A DNA stretch of 64,000 bases from assembly GCA_902778895.1 (NCBI GenBank), contig CACYZF010000002.1, positions 62,001 through 126,000 of the forward strand, given 5' to 3'. A program made the position numbers and the translations under genes. Below are positions 7,432-15,596 of the stretch, piece after piece. Below the pieces are notes generated by a model. The model saw only the letters and a list, made by a program, of their open reading frames with translations. It was not told the origin of the DNA and ran no database searches. Position 1 is the first letter of the stretch. The number at the start of each line of letters is the position of its first letter. This DNA comes from an uncultured bacterium. GTDB lineage: Bacteria > Verrucomicrobiota > Lentisphaeria > Victivallales > UBA1829.

Positions 7432-8601
7432 ATGATGATCAAATGCCAGAAGTGCGGCTTCGAGAACCAGATGGGCAGCATTTTCTGCCGCGAATGCGGC
7501 GAGAAGCTGAATATGGATGCGATCGATCCGAACAAGCTTCAGAAGGACGTCAACAAAGAGAAAAACATCAAGCGCGCCAAGAAACGCATCAAAGAGGCGA
7601 TCTCCACCGGACTCGGTCTGCTCGTCGTCGCGGCGTTCCTGGGCGTGGTATTCTACAACGGCGGCCTCCGCAAATATGAAGAACCGACCGTGACGGAAGC
7701 GGCCGCCAACCAGAAGTTCAACGCCGCCGTCACGGGGACCTCGGCCGGCAAGGTGAAATACACGTATCCGGAACTCACACGGATGTTCAACACCCGTGTC
7801 GTGGCTCCGCTCCTCGAGCAGGATACCTTCGCCAAGGTCACGAACGCCGAGATCACGTACGACGCGGAAAAGAACCAGCCGGTGATCTACCTCTGGATCA
7901 CCCTCAAGGACAAAGTGCCGGTGATCTACACGATCCACGGCAACCTCGTCTTCAACGCCTCCGACGATCCGACCTCGGGCGTCGCGCCGCTGACGCTCGA
8001 CGTGAAGCGCCTCGACATCGGCCGTCTCCCGGTTTTCGTGAGCACGAACTCCTTCCTCGACGGATTCGCCACCCTGATCGACAACGGAGAAGTCGGAAAC
8101 TTCTTCTCCCGCGCCAAGAACGTGGAATTCGACGGCGACGGCATGACCGTCGAATTCGGCAAGGGCAGCGGCGCTGCGCCGTCGTCCTCCTATGTTCCGA
8201 AGGCCTCCGCCTCCGCCGGCGTGGCCGCCCTCAAGGGCGGTTCCACCGCCGCTCTGTCCGAAAAGGACCAGGAAGCCGCCGAACGCAAGAGACAGCAGGC
8301 GGAAGAAAAGAAGCAGAAAGCCGCGGAAGAAGCCGAGAAGAAGAAAGCGCTGGAAGAGGAACGCAAGCGCAAAGCCGAAGAGTACCGGCAGCAGCAGAAG
8401 GAGAAGGAAGAGGAGCGCAAGCGCAAACTCGAAGAGGAAAAGGAACGCAAACAGCAGGAGAAGGAGGAACGGGAACGCCAGATCCGCGAAGAGAACGAGA
8501 GAAGAAGACAGGAGCGCGAGGACCGTCGTCGCGACCGTGAGAACAACAACTACAACTCCCGCAACTCCCGCAGCAGCAGAAGCTCCCGCAACCGCTACTG
8601 A
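7432..8601 (+). CDS. Zinc-ribbon, single-helix membrane protein with a long charged coiled coil
   Basis: Function unknown. The N-terminus is a four-cysteine zinc ribbon (CQKCGFEN, then CRECGEKL). A basic stretch leads into one membrane helix near residues 58-75. About 180 residues of soluble domain follow, then, from residue ~280, a very long Lys/Glu/Arg-rich helix (repeated EEERKRK and EREQ-type units) and a Ser/Asn/Arg tail. The frame is open from the TTG at 7351, but that lies in the promoter; I use the ATG at 7432 behind AAGAAAGG. The zinc ribbon is predicted cytoplasmic and the coiled coil would then be outside. Similar N-terminal ribbons occur on the kinase at 24622 and the small protein at 35716. 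Confidence 0.75.
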   Translation: MMIKCQKCGFENQMGSIFCRECGEKLNMDAIDPNKLQKDVNKEKNIKRAKKRIKEAISTGLGLLVVAAFLGVVFYNGGLRKYEEPTVTEAAANQKFNAAVTGTSAGKVKYTYPELTRMFNTRVVAPLLEQDTFAKVTNAEITYDAEKNQPVIYLWITLKDKVPVIYTIHGNLVFNASDDPTSGVAPLTLDVKRLDIGRLPVFVSTNSFLDGFATLIDNGEVGNFFSRAKNVEFDGDGMTVEFGKGSGAAPSSSYVPKASASAGVAALKGGSTAALSEKDQEAAERKRQQAEEKKQKAAEEAEKKKALEEERKRKAEEYRQQQKEKEEERKRKLEEEKERKQQEKEERERQIREENERRRQEREDRRRDRENNNYNSRNSRSSRSSRNRY

Positions 8602-8629
8602 TTGATTCCTTAAAGGCCGTCGGCTCGCC

Positions 8630-9511
8630 ATGTCTGCTTCAAGTGAACAGGACAGGGAAAGGTTCCGCGAGATATTCCCGTTCGAACCGAAATTCCTCGA
8701 AGTCGACGGCCAGAATTTGTGTTATTTCGATGAAGGGACTGGCCCCGCGCTGGTCCTGATTCATTCCTGCCCGATGTCGGCGTTCGCCTTCCGCAGCGTG
8801 ATCCGCGAATTCCGCACGACCATGCGCGTGATCGCCTACGACCAGCTCGGGTTCGGGCAGTCGGACAAGCCGCTGAACTTCGACTACCGCATCGAGAACC
8901 ACATCGAGCACCTGGAGCGCCTGCTCAACCACCTCGGGATCAGCGACCATATCACGCTCGTGATGCACGGACGCGGCGCGGCCATCGGCATGGGCTACGC
9001 GGCCCGCCACCCGGAAAGCGTCGAGAGCTTCATCATCATGAACGCCATGTCGTTCTCCGATTTCTCGCTGCCGTTCCGCCTCCGCCTCTGCAAGCTCCCC
9101 ATCCTCGGCAACATCCTCGTCAACAAGTTCAATTTCTTCCTCCGTCCCCCGTACCGGTACCCGAAGATTGTCCGCGACGCCTATCTGATGCCGTTCCCTC
9201 AGAAGGAGGACCGCTGCGCCCTCATGGAATTCATCAACTCTCTGCCTTGCGCACCGGAGGACAAATCGGCGCAGTCCATGATCGAGATCGAAACGGAAAT
9301 CTGGCAGCTCCGGGAAAAACGCGCGCTGATCCTGTGGGGCGGAAAAGACTGGCTCTACACGAAGCGTGCGCTGCGGAAATGGACGGAGTATTTCCCGTCC
9401 GCGAAAGTCGTGATCCTGCCTCTCGCCGGGCGGTTCCTCATGGAGGACGATCCGGCGGAGTTCATCACCAATGTCAGGGAATTTTTTGAAGAAGGAAAGA
9501 CAAAGCCATGA
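8630..9511 (+). CDS. Alpha/beta-hydrolase-fold protein with lost catalytic residues
   Basis: The protein follows the haloalkane dehalogenase/OleB-like branch of alpha/beta hydrolases along its whole length: GPALVLIHSCPMS, VIAYDQLGFGQSDKP, the nucleophile-elbow region LVMHGRGAAIG, a cap, ILWGGKDW, and the C-terminal LAGRFLMEDDP. In active members the elbow reads HDWGG or HSMGG and the end reads AGHF. Here the nucleophile is Gly114 and the histidine is Arg268, so I predict no classical hydrolase activity. Its last codons overlap the ATG of the next gene (ATGA), tying its synthesis to a methylenetetrahydrofolate reductase. It may be a binding or scaffold subunit. Confidence 0.8.
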   Translation: MSASSEQDRERFREIFPFEPKFLEVDGQNLCYFDEGTGPALVLIHSCPMSAFAFRSVIREFRTTMRVIAYDQLGFGQSDKPLNFDYRIENHIEHLERLLNHLGISDHITLVMHGRGAAIGMGYAARHPESVESFIIMNAMSFSDFSLPFRLRLCKLPILGNILVNKFNFFLRPPYRYPKIVRDAYLMPFPQKEDRCALMEFINSLPCAPEDKSAQSMIEIETEIWQLREKRALILWGGKDWLYTKRALRKWTEYFPSAKVVILPLAGRFLMEDDPAEFITNVREFFEEGKTKP

Positions 9512-10947
9512 CCCGGGAATCCATCCAGCTGGAAATGAATTTCGACGGAACCAACGAGAACCGGTTCAAACAGAGGTTCGACCTCGGCGAATTCCAGCTC
9601 ATCGCCGAACTCCCCGTCCCCTCCGCCGATACGCCACTGGCCGACGCCGTGCGCCGCGCCTCCGATTTCGAATACCTAGTCCATTCGCAGGAAGGTCCGA
9701 AAGCATCCATCGCGTTCGTAAACGAAGCGCCCGCGGGCTATGCGCTCGACATGGTGCAGTTCGCAACGGAGCTGTGCAAATACTCCCGCGACCGGCACAT
9801 CCTCTATCTGCACGGCCGCGACAATACGCTCAAGGACATCCTGGAATCGGTCCGCCACGCCCATTCCGAGGGATTCAAGAATTTCTGCGCCGTAACCGGA
9901 TCGGCAGTTCCCGGCGAAGGCGAAGCCGAAACCCGGAAGCATGTGTTCCTGGAAAGCGTCAGCATCCTCGGCGCGCTCCGCGAAGCCGGACTGCCTTCGA
10001 CCTCCATCGGCGCGACGGTCAATCCGTACCAGTACACGCCGGAATCCGCCCTAGCGCAGTCGTTCAAGATGTTCCGCAAGCTCGCGAACGGCGCGGACTA
10101 CCTGGTCGCCCAGTACGGCTGGGACATGAGGAAACTCCAGGAAATGATTTGGAATCTCTTCCGCCGCGAGATCAACATCCCGACCGTGGCGCGCCTGATG
10201 TTCCTGACACCCGACAATGCCGAACAGGTCTGCGCGGGCGGGTTCCACGGAGTGAACATCTCGCCCGACTTCGAAAAACTCCTGAAGATCGAACGCGCCC
10301 ACTCGTTCGCGCAGTTCGAGGCCGCCCAGCTCCGCCGCATCCAGATCCACGCCGCCGGAGCGCGTCTGCTCGGATTCAGTGCCGTCCAGATCGCGGGCAT
10401 CACGAACGTACCTCTCCTCGAAACGGTCTTCCAGAAAGTCCGCGAGGCGTTCCAGGAATTCCAGTCCTTCGAGGAATGGCGCACTGCCTACCGGGAGTAT
10501 TACGACCGTCTCGACATGGCCCCCTACCCGAACGAATTCTACCTCTTCGACAAGCTGCTGGAAACCGATCTTCCGTCCGAACCGCTTTCCTTCGAATCGG
10601 GCATACGCCCGCCGACCGGATCGGAAAAGTTCTGCCGCAAGCTCGCAGGGGCGCTTTTCGCGAACGCGGACAAGCTGCCCGCGCGGGAACGCCGCTTGAC
10701 CAAGAAGCTCCTCGTCTCCTGCCGCGGATGCAATCTGTGCAGACTGCCCCTGACCGACTACGTCTGCCCGGAAACATGCCCGAAAGGCCTCGCAAACGGA
10801 TCCTGCGGCTGCAACCGGGCAAACAACGGCTGCGAACTCATGGATGCGGAATGCGTCTATGCGAAGCGCGTCAGGCTCGCGACCAGCCGCGTCGACTATT
10901 CCTCGCTGGAAGACGGCGTTGTCCCGTCCATCGAGGAACGCCCCTGA
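9508..10947 (+). CDS. Methylenetetrahydrofolate reductase with MetV-like cysteine-rich C-terminal domain
   Basis: Residues about 25-310 match the MetF TIM barrel that reduces 5,10-methylene- to 5-methyl-tetrahydrofolate: early Glu (IAELPVP), a glycine-rich TGS strand, GATVNPY, GADYLVAQYGWD. Residues about 395-470 form a cysteine-rich domain (SCRGCNLC, VCPETCPKGLANGSCGC, GCELMDAEC) like MetV, the zinc or iron-sulphur partner of reductases in acetogens and related bacteria. The two are one polypeptide here. It overlaps the degenerate hydrolase gene by 4 bases. The product feeds methionine synthesis or C1 metabolism; which electron donor is used cannot be told from sequence. Confidence 0.82.
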   Translation: MTRESIQLEMNFDGTNENRFKQRFDLGEFQLIAELPVPSADTPLADAVRRASDFEYLVHSQEGPKASIAFVNEAPAGYALDMVQFATELCKYSRDRHILYLHGRDNTLKDILESVRHAHSEGFKNFCAVTGSAVPGEGEAETRKHVFLESVSILGALREAGLPSTSIGATVNPYQYTPESALAQSFKMFRKLANGADYLVAQYGWDMRKLQEMIWNLFRREINIPTVARLMFLTPDNAEQVCAGGFHGVNISPDFEKLLKIERAHSFAQFEAAQLRRIQIHAAGARLLGFSAVQIAGITNVPLLETVFQKVREAFQEFQSFEEWRTAYREYYDRLDMAPYPNEFYLFDKLLETDLPSEPLSFESGIRPPTGSEKFCRKLAGALFANADKLPARERRLTKKLLVSCRGCNLCRLPLTDYVCPETCPKGLANGSCGCNRANNGCELMDAECVYAKRVRLATSRVDYSSLEDGVVPSIEERP

Positions 10948-10968
10948 GTTTTTACCTTTTTCCCCGTT

Positions 10969-11003
10969 AAAAACAAAGGCCGCCGTTCGTGAAAACGGCG
11001 GCC
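10969..11003 (-). terminator. Terminator of the TRAP transporter operon
   Basis: GGCCGCCGTT and AACGGCGGCC pair perfectly over 10 bp (10978-11003). On the minus strand the stem is followed by TTTGTTTTT, so it ends transcripts coming from dctM; the plus side has no T-tract. Confidence 0.8.
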
Positions 11004-11027
11004 TCCAGGACAAGTCCCGACTGAGGC

Positions 11028-11050
11028 AGTGCGCGGCTACGCTCGCGCAC
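11028..11050 (-). repeat. REP-like palindromic repeat, copy 1
   Basis: GTGCGCG and CGCGCAC arms around AGCGTAGC (minus-strand reading). The same unit, with one extra base, occurs twice near 40.65 kb and in a decayed form at 63.72 kb, always just outside a gene's 3' end. Confidence 0.65.
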
Positions 11051-11062
11051 GGATAAAACCTG

Positions 11063-12358
11063 TTATTTTCCAAGCAGCGAGGGCAGCCAGTCGGAAAGCC
11101 ACGGGATGTATGTGATTAGCATCACCGAAACGACCATCGCGATCCAGAACGGGATCATGGCCGGGGTGACTTTCGCGATCGATGTCTTGCCGATGCCGCA
11201 GCCGATGAAGAGGCAGGTGCCGACCGGCGGTGTGCAGAGGCCGATGCACAGGTTCGCGATCATCATGATGCCGAACTGGATGTCTGTCATGCCGAATTCG
11301 CGCACGATCGGGAGGAAGATCGGGGTGAAGATCAGGACGGCGGGCGTCATATCCATGAAGGCGCCGACGACCAGAAGCAGGATGTTGATGAAGATCAGGA
11401 TGACGACCGGACTGGACGAGAGCGACATCATCCACGCGCTCACGGTGCCGGGGATGTTCGCGACGGTCATGATCCAGCTCATGGAGGAGCTGACGCCGAT
11501 CAGGAACATCACGACGGCGGTCGTAATGCCGGTTTCCTTCAGGATGCCGGGGAGGTCCCCGAACTTGACTTCGCGGTACAGGAACACGCTCAGGATGAAC
11601 GCGTATGCGACGGCGACGGCGGCAGCCTCCGTGGCGGTGAAGATGCCCTTCAGGATACCGCCGATGATGATAACCATCAGGAAGAGACTCAGGAACGCCT
11701 GGCGGAACGTGGTCCAGAGGACGGAGAACGGCACGCGTTTCTCGAACTTGGCGCCGGAACGCGCCGCATGGATGATGCAAGCCGCGATGATGCACAGGCC
11801 CATCACGATGCCCGGCACGACGCCGGCAAGGAACATCGCCGCGATCGAAACGGAGCCGCAGGCCACGGCATAGACGATCATGATGTTGGACGGCGGGATG
11901 ATGAGGCCGGTCGTGGCGGAGGTCGTGGTCAGGGCCGTCGAGAAGTCGCGGTCATAACCTTTTTCGACCATTTCCGGGATCATGAAGCCGCCAACGCTGG
12001 CGACCGCTGCGCCAGCCGAACCGGAGATCGATCCGAAAAGCATGCATGTGATCGTGTTCGCATACGCCAGCCCGCCGGGCAGATGCCCGACCAGCGCCGA
12101 AGCGAAGTTGATCAGGCGGCGCGCCATGCCGCCGCGTCCCATCAGGATGCCCGAAAGCACGAAGAACGGGATGGCGAGCAGCGGGAACGAGTTGATGCCG
12201 AACATCATGCGTTCCGGGACGATGATCTCGGGACGGAACGAACCGCCCGCGACTGCCACGCCGAGCATAGTGGCGGAGCCGATCGCCACGGCGACTGGGA
12301 CATTCAGGAAGAGCAGCGAGAAGAAGATCAGCGCGAGAACAAAGCCTACACTCTCCAT
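11063..12358 (-). CDS. dctM: TRAP transporter large permease (DctM family)
   Basis: Large membrane subunit of a tripartite ATP-independent periplasmic transporter, which uses the sodium or proton gradient to import organic acids delivered by the binding protein. At 431 residues with 12 or so hydrophobic segments it has the family length. Typical stretches are visible: IPFFVLSGILMGRGGMARR, GGLAYANTITCMLFGSISGSA, IIPPSNIMIVYA, and PPVGTCLF near the end. It is the last gene of the operon, 2 bp after dctQ, and is followed by a strong terminator. Confidence 0.94.
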   Translation of the reverse strand: MESVGFVLALIFFSLLFLNVPVAVAIGSATMLGVAVAGGSFRPEIIVPERMMFGINSFPLLAIPFFVLSGILMGRGGMARRLINFASALVGHLPGGLAYANTITCMLFGSISGSAGAAVASVGGFMIPEMVEKGYDRDFSTALTTTSATTGLIIPPSNIMIVYAVACGSVSIAAMFLAGVVPGIVMGLCIIAACIIHAARSGAKFEKRVPFSVLWTTFRQAFLSLFLMVIIIGGILKGIFTATEAAAVAVAYAFILSVFLYREVKFGDLPGILKETGITTAVVMFLIGVSSSMSWIMTVANIPGTVSAWMMSLSSSPVVILIFINILLLVVGAFMDMTPAVLIFTPIFLPIVREFGMTDIQFGIMMIANLCIGLCTPPVGTCLFIGCGIGKTSIAKVTPAMIPFWIAMVVSVMLITYIPWLSDWLPSLLGK

Positions 12359-12360
12359 AG

Positions 12361-12855
12361 TCAGGCCTCCTTCCCATTCCTGCCGAGGACATCCTCGGCG
12401 TAGTTGCAGATCTCGAAATAAAGGATGAACAGCCCGGAGACCGGAATCGGCAGGTACATCACGGCGTCCGGGATCTGAAGCGCGGGCATCACGTTCCGGG
12501 TGACGAACATGGCCTTGTGCAGCAGGAAGCAGCCGCCGTAGAGGAACGCCACGACCGTGAACACGATCGTCACGAGATGGGCGATCGTCGCCGCGGTCTT
12601 GCGCGGCATGTCGGTCATCATGTTCACGATGAGGTCGATGCCGAGGTGGGAACGGCTGTTGAACGCCAGAGCGATGCCGAAGAAGGAGGACCAGACGAGG
12701 AGCAGGCAGGCGAGTTCCTCAGTCCAGGACACCTGTTTGCCCATGACGTAGCGGGAAACGACGCCGAGGAGCACGTCAAGCACCAGAAGCGCCATACTGG
12801 TTTCCAGCAGGAAACTCAGGATTTTGACCATGACGGTATGGATTTTCCGCATCAC
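12361..12855 (-). CDS. dctQ: TRAP transporter small permease (DctQ family)
   Basis: Four membrane helices in 164 residues, as expected for the DctQ subunit that docks with DctM. Visible family features include SWTEELACLLLVWSSFFGIA and RSHLGIDL. Its start overlaps the dctP stop by 4 bases and its stop is 2 bp from dctM, so the three subunits are translated together. Confidence 0.92.
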   Translation of the reverse strand: MMRKIHTVMVKILSFLLETSMALLVLDVLLGVVSRYVMGKQVSWTEELACLLLVWSSFFGIALAFNSRSHLGIDLIVNMMTDMPRKTAATIAHLVTIVFTVVAFLYGGCFLLHKAMFVTRNVMPALQIPDAVMYLPIPVSGLFILYFEICNYAEDVLGRNGKEA

Positions 12856-13880
12856 TTGACCTCCCGGATGCGCTTCGCGAGGTCCTGCAGTTCGGCCGGG
12901 AACGCATCATAGATCGGTTGGGAAAGCTCGATGAACGGAGCACGGTCGACCTTGATGAACTCGACGCCCGCTTCACGCGCAATCTGTTCGTTGAGGATCT
13001 CGGATTCGCGCCACGCCTGCCGCTGGAACACGTTCGCATCAGCGGCGGCCTGTTCGATCCAGCTCTTCTGTTCGGTAGTGAGCTCATCCCAGATCTTCCG
13101 GCTCATCACGAGCACGTCCGGCACACGCTGGTGCTCCGTGAAAGTGAAGTATTTGCAGACCTCGAAATGGCGTCCGGTCACGAAGCTCGGGATGTTGTTC
13201 TCGGCGGCGTCCACGGTGCCCTGAGACAAAGCCGTGTAAAGCTCGCCCCAGGAGATGGGGGTCGGGGAAGCGCCCAGCGCCTCCATCGACTGCATGGCGA
13301 TGGAACTCTTCTGCGTGCGTATCTTCAGGCCCTTCATGTCTTCGGCGGAGCGCACGGGCTTCTTCGTGGTGTACAGGCTGCGGGCGCCCGCGTCAAAATA
13401 GCAGATGCCCATCAGGCCGTCGATCTTCCGCAGGAGGGACTTGCCGATCTCGCCGTTCATCACAGCCCAGAAATGCTCCGAATCGCGGAACAGGAACGGC
13501 GCGCCGACGACCTGGAATTCCGGCACGGAACCGTCCAGCACGGCTGCGGAACATTTCGCGAACTCGATCTGCGCATTCTGCGCCTGCTTGAAGCATTCGT
13601 CCTCGGAACCGATCTGCCCGCCCTCATAGATCCGAAGCACCATCGTGCCGGAGGAAAGCTCGCGAAGGCGTTCCGACATGTGGAGCATGGCCTGATGGAC
13701 CGGGTGGTCGGCGGAGAGGCCGTGTCCGAGGCGGAGTACGCGAATGTTGCCGGAGGCCTTGGCGGACCGGGCCGTGAACGCGCAAATCGCCGTGGCGATG
13801 AAGCACGTCGTCAGGATGTTGAGGACCCACCAGGAGATGGGATTGGAGAACGTCTTATGAGTCTTTTGAAGTTCAGACAT
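12852..13880 (-). CDS. dctP: TRAP transporter substrate-binding protein (DctP family)
   Basis: Periplasmic receptor that captures the substrate and hands it to DctQM. An N-terminal hydrophobic segment (about residues 20-40) ends in a cleavable-looking ARSAKASG. The mature part shows LGHGLSADHPVHQAM, the conserved substrate-carboxylate Arg in KGLKIRTQ, and the Asn pair AAENNIPSF. The Arg suggests a carboxylated substrate such as a sugar acid or C4 acid; the exact ligand cannot be read from sequence. First gene of the operon. Confidence 0.93.
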   Translation of the reverse strand: MSELQKTHKTFSNPISWWVLNILTTCFIATAICAFTARSAKASGNIRVLRLGHGLSADHPVHQAMLHMSERLRELSSGTMVLRIYEGGQIGSEDECFKQAQNAQIEFAKCSAAVLDGSVPEFQVVGAPFLFRDSEHFWAVMNGEIGKSLLRKIDGLMGICYFDAGARSLYTTKKPVRSAEDMKGLKIRTQKSSIAMQSMEALGASPTPISWGELYTALSQGTVDAAENNIPSFVTGRHFEVCKYFTFTEHQRVPDVLVMSRKIWDELTTEQKSWIEQAAADANVFQRQAWRESEILNEQIAREAGVEFIKVDRAPFIELSQPIYDAFPAELQDLAKRIREVK

Positions 13881-13941
13881 GGCGGGAAATCTTGTCCTTT
13901 CGTTATATGAAGGTGAATAAATGACAGATCAGGATTGTTAT

Positions 13942-13969
13942 ATTTTAGCATAAAAACTGAAAAAATCAA
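13942..13969 (-). promoter_or_regulatory. Promoter of dctPQM
   Basis: Minus strand TTGATT (13964-13969), 16-bp spacer, TAAAAT (13942-13947) preceded by TGC, about 60 bp upstream of dctP. Confidence 0.6.
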
Positions 13970-13999
13970 GCAGAAACGTGCGCGCGAAAGCAAATAAAC

Positions 14000-14036
14000 A
14001 AAAGAAAAGCCGCTCCCCCCGTGAAGAGAGAGCGGC
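14000..14036 (-). terminator. Terminator of fba
   Basis: GCCGCTC (minus strand) pairs with GAGCGGC across a 14-base loop, followed by TTTTCTTTTG. It separates the aldolase transcript from the TRAP operon promoter. Confidence 0.7.
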
Positions 14037-14059
14037 GGAAACTGACGCTGATTGAAAGA

Positions 14060-15034
14060 TCAATCGAAGGCGTGGTGGGCGGAACCGAGCACGTTGATGA
14101 CTTTGTGCTTGTAGAGTTCCTTGAGCATATCGCGGGCCGGGCCGAGATACTTGCGGGGGTCGAATTCCGCGGGCTTTTCCATCAGGACCTTGCGGACGCC
14201 GGCGGTCATGGCGAGACGGCCGTCGGAGTCGATGTTGATCTTGCAGACGGCGGACTTGGAAGCTTCGCGGAGCTGGTCTTCGCCGATACCGATGGCGTCC
14301 TTCAGCTGGCCGCCGTACTGGTTGATCATCTGGACGTATTCCTGCGGAACGGAGGAGGAACCGTGGAGGACGATCGGGAATCCGGGGATGCGCTCTTCGA
14401 TCTGTTTGAGGATGTCGAGGCGGATGCGGGGATCCGTACCCGGTTTGAACTTGTAGGCGCCGTGGCTGGTGCCGATGGAGATGGCGAGGGAGTCGACGCC
14501 GGTGCCGTTCAGGAAGGCCTGAACTTCTTCCGGACGCGTGTAGGTGTGCTGCTCGGCCTTGACTTCGTCTTCGACGCCGGCGAGAACGCCGAGTTCGCCT
14601 TCGACAGTCACGTCGAACTTGTGCGCGTATTCGACGACCTTCTTGGTCAGGGCGACATTGTCGTCGAAGGACTTGGAGGAACCGTCGATCATGACGGAGG
14701 AGAAACCGAACTCAATGCAGCTCTGGCAGAGTTCGAAGGAATCGCCGTGGTCGAGGTGGAGGGCAATCGGGATCACCTTGCCGCCACCGATTTCACGGGC
14801 GTATTCGACCGCGCCCTGCGCGAGGTAGCGGAGGAGGGTCTGGTTGGCGTAGTTGCGGGCGCCCTTGGAGACCTGAAGGATCACGGGGGATTCTTCTTCG
14901 GAGCAGGCGGCGATGATCGCCTGGAGCTGTTCCATGTTGTTGAAGTTGAATGCGGGGATCGCATAGTGGCCGGCCATCGCCTTTTTGAACATGTCGCGGG
15001 TGTTGACCAGTCCGAGATCTTTGTAGTTGACCAT
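14060..15034 (-). CDS. fba: Class II fructose-bisphosphate aldolase
   Basis: Zinc-dependent cleavage of fructose-1,6-bisphosphate into dihydroxyacetone phosphate and glyceraldehyde-3-phosphate. All expected signatures are in place: AFNFNNMEQ near the N-terminus, HLDHGDSFE (catalytic Asp and zinc His), VEGELG (zinc Glu), GTSHGAYKF (zinc His) and LHGSSSVP for phosphate binding. At 324 residues it has normal length. AAAGGA precedes the ATG at good spacing. It is monocistronic, with its own promoter and terminator. Confidence 0.96.
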   Translation of the reverse strand: MVNYKDLGLVNTRDMFKKAMAGHYAIPAFNFNNMEQLQAIIAACSEEESPVILQVSKGARNYANQTLLRYLAQGAVEYAREIGGGKVIPIALHLDHGDSFELCQSCIEFGFSSVMIDGSSKSFDDNVALTKKVVEYAHKFDVTVEGELGVLAGVEDEVKAEQHTYTRPEEVQAFLNGTGVDSLAISIGTSHGAYKFKPGTDPRIRLDILKQIEERIPGFPIVLHGSSSVPQEYVQMINQYGGQLKDAIGIGEDQLREASKSAVCKINIDSDGRLAMTAGVRKVLMEKPAEFDPRKYLGPARDMLKELYKHKVINVLGSAHHAFD

Positions 15035-15081
15035 ACGGTTGTCCTTTCCTGTGATTAGGGTTGAAAGAAATGCATCATATC

Positions 15082-15110
15082 AATATAGCACCGCACGGAA
15101 GAAAAAGCAA
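15082..15110 (-). promoter_or_regulatory. Promoter of fba
   Basis: Minus strand TTGCTT (15105-15110), 17-bp spacer, TATATT (15082-15087) preceded by TGC. Confidence 0.6.
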
Positions 15111-15300
15111 TCTTTTTTTCTGGAAAAAAACTTTTTGCGCCCGATTCTTTTTTTTTGCAGGACAGCCGGACCGGACAGACTGCCGCGTTTCCATGTCATG
15201 AAATCAGTCAATGCAAAACTGAGACGAAAAAGGAAAGATGGGGGTGAGAAAAAGAGGGAAGAGAAGGAATGCCGAGGAAAAGAGGAAGCAAATCGGGACT

Positions 15301-15415
15301 GGAAAGCAATGAAAGTTGGAGGGTTAATGAGAGTGGAAAACAATGAAAGCAGGAGAGTATTGAGGACTGGAAAACAATGAAAGAACGAGGGTAATGAGGG
15401 CTGGAACAAGTTTGG
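15301..15415. repeat. 34-bp purine-rich tandem repeat, about 3.3 units
   Basis: Units begin at 15301, 15335, 15369 and (partial) 15403, exactly 34 bp apart, each opening with GGAAA(A/G)CAATGAAAG and ending in a G/A-rich half. The flank from about 15220 is also strongly purine-biased on the plus strand. No convincing gene lies here; the 550-bp spacer between fba and rnhC holds only these repeats, the hairpin at 15424 and the duplication at 15529. Confidence 0.75.
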
Positions 15416-15423
15416 GAAACACT

Positions 15424-15463
15424 CAAGTTTCAGTTAAATGGTATTCGATTTAACTGAAACTTG
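15424..15463. repeat. Perfect 16-bp inverted repeat with an 8-base loop
   Basis: CAAGTTTCAGTTAAAT (15424-15439) is mirrored exactly by ATTTAACTGAAACTTG (15448-15463). There is no T-tract, so it is not an ordinary terminator. It is AT-rich unlike its surroundings and could be a protein binding site or a mobile element scar. Confidence 0.8.
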
Positions 15464-15528
15464 CGCGTGTGCGTGAGAAACGTCAAGCCACCAGTTTTGA
15501 AGAAACTCAGGACAGACCATGAGGACCG

Positions 15529-15596
15529 AATCAGGAAACAAGTATGGGGAATCAGTCGTTCAAATCAGAAAACAAGTATGGGGGATCAGTCGTCCA
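15529..15596. repeat. 34-bp tandem duplication across the 3' end of rnhC
   Basis: 15529-15562 and 15563-15596 match at 31 of 34 positions, directly adjacent. The second copy contains the last codons and stop of rnhC; the first is an extra copy of that 3' end placed downstream. Confidence 0.8.

Noticed and set aside
15301-15596. A possible CRISPR array because of two 34-bp periodic repeats
   Set aside because: The units are contiguous with no spacers between them, only two to three copies, and no cas genes are nearby. The Cas4-like protein at 28458 is linked to uvrB instead.
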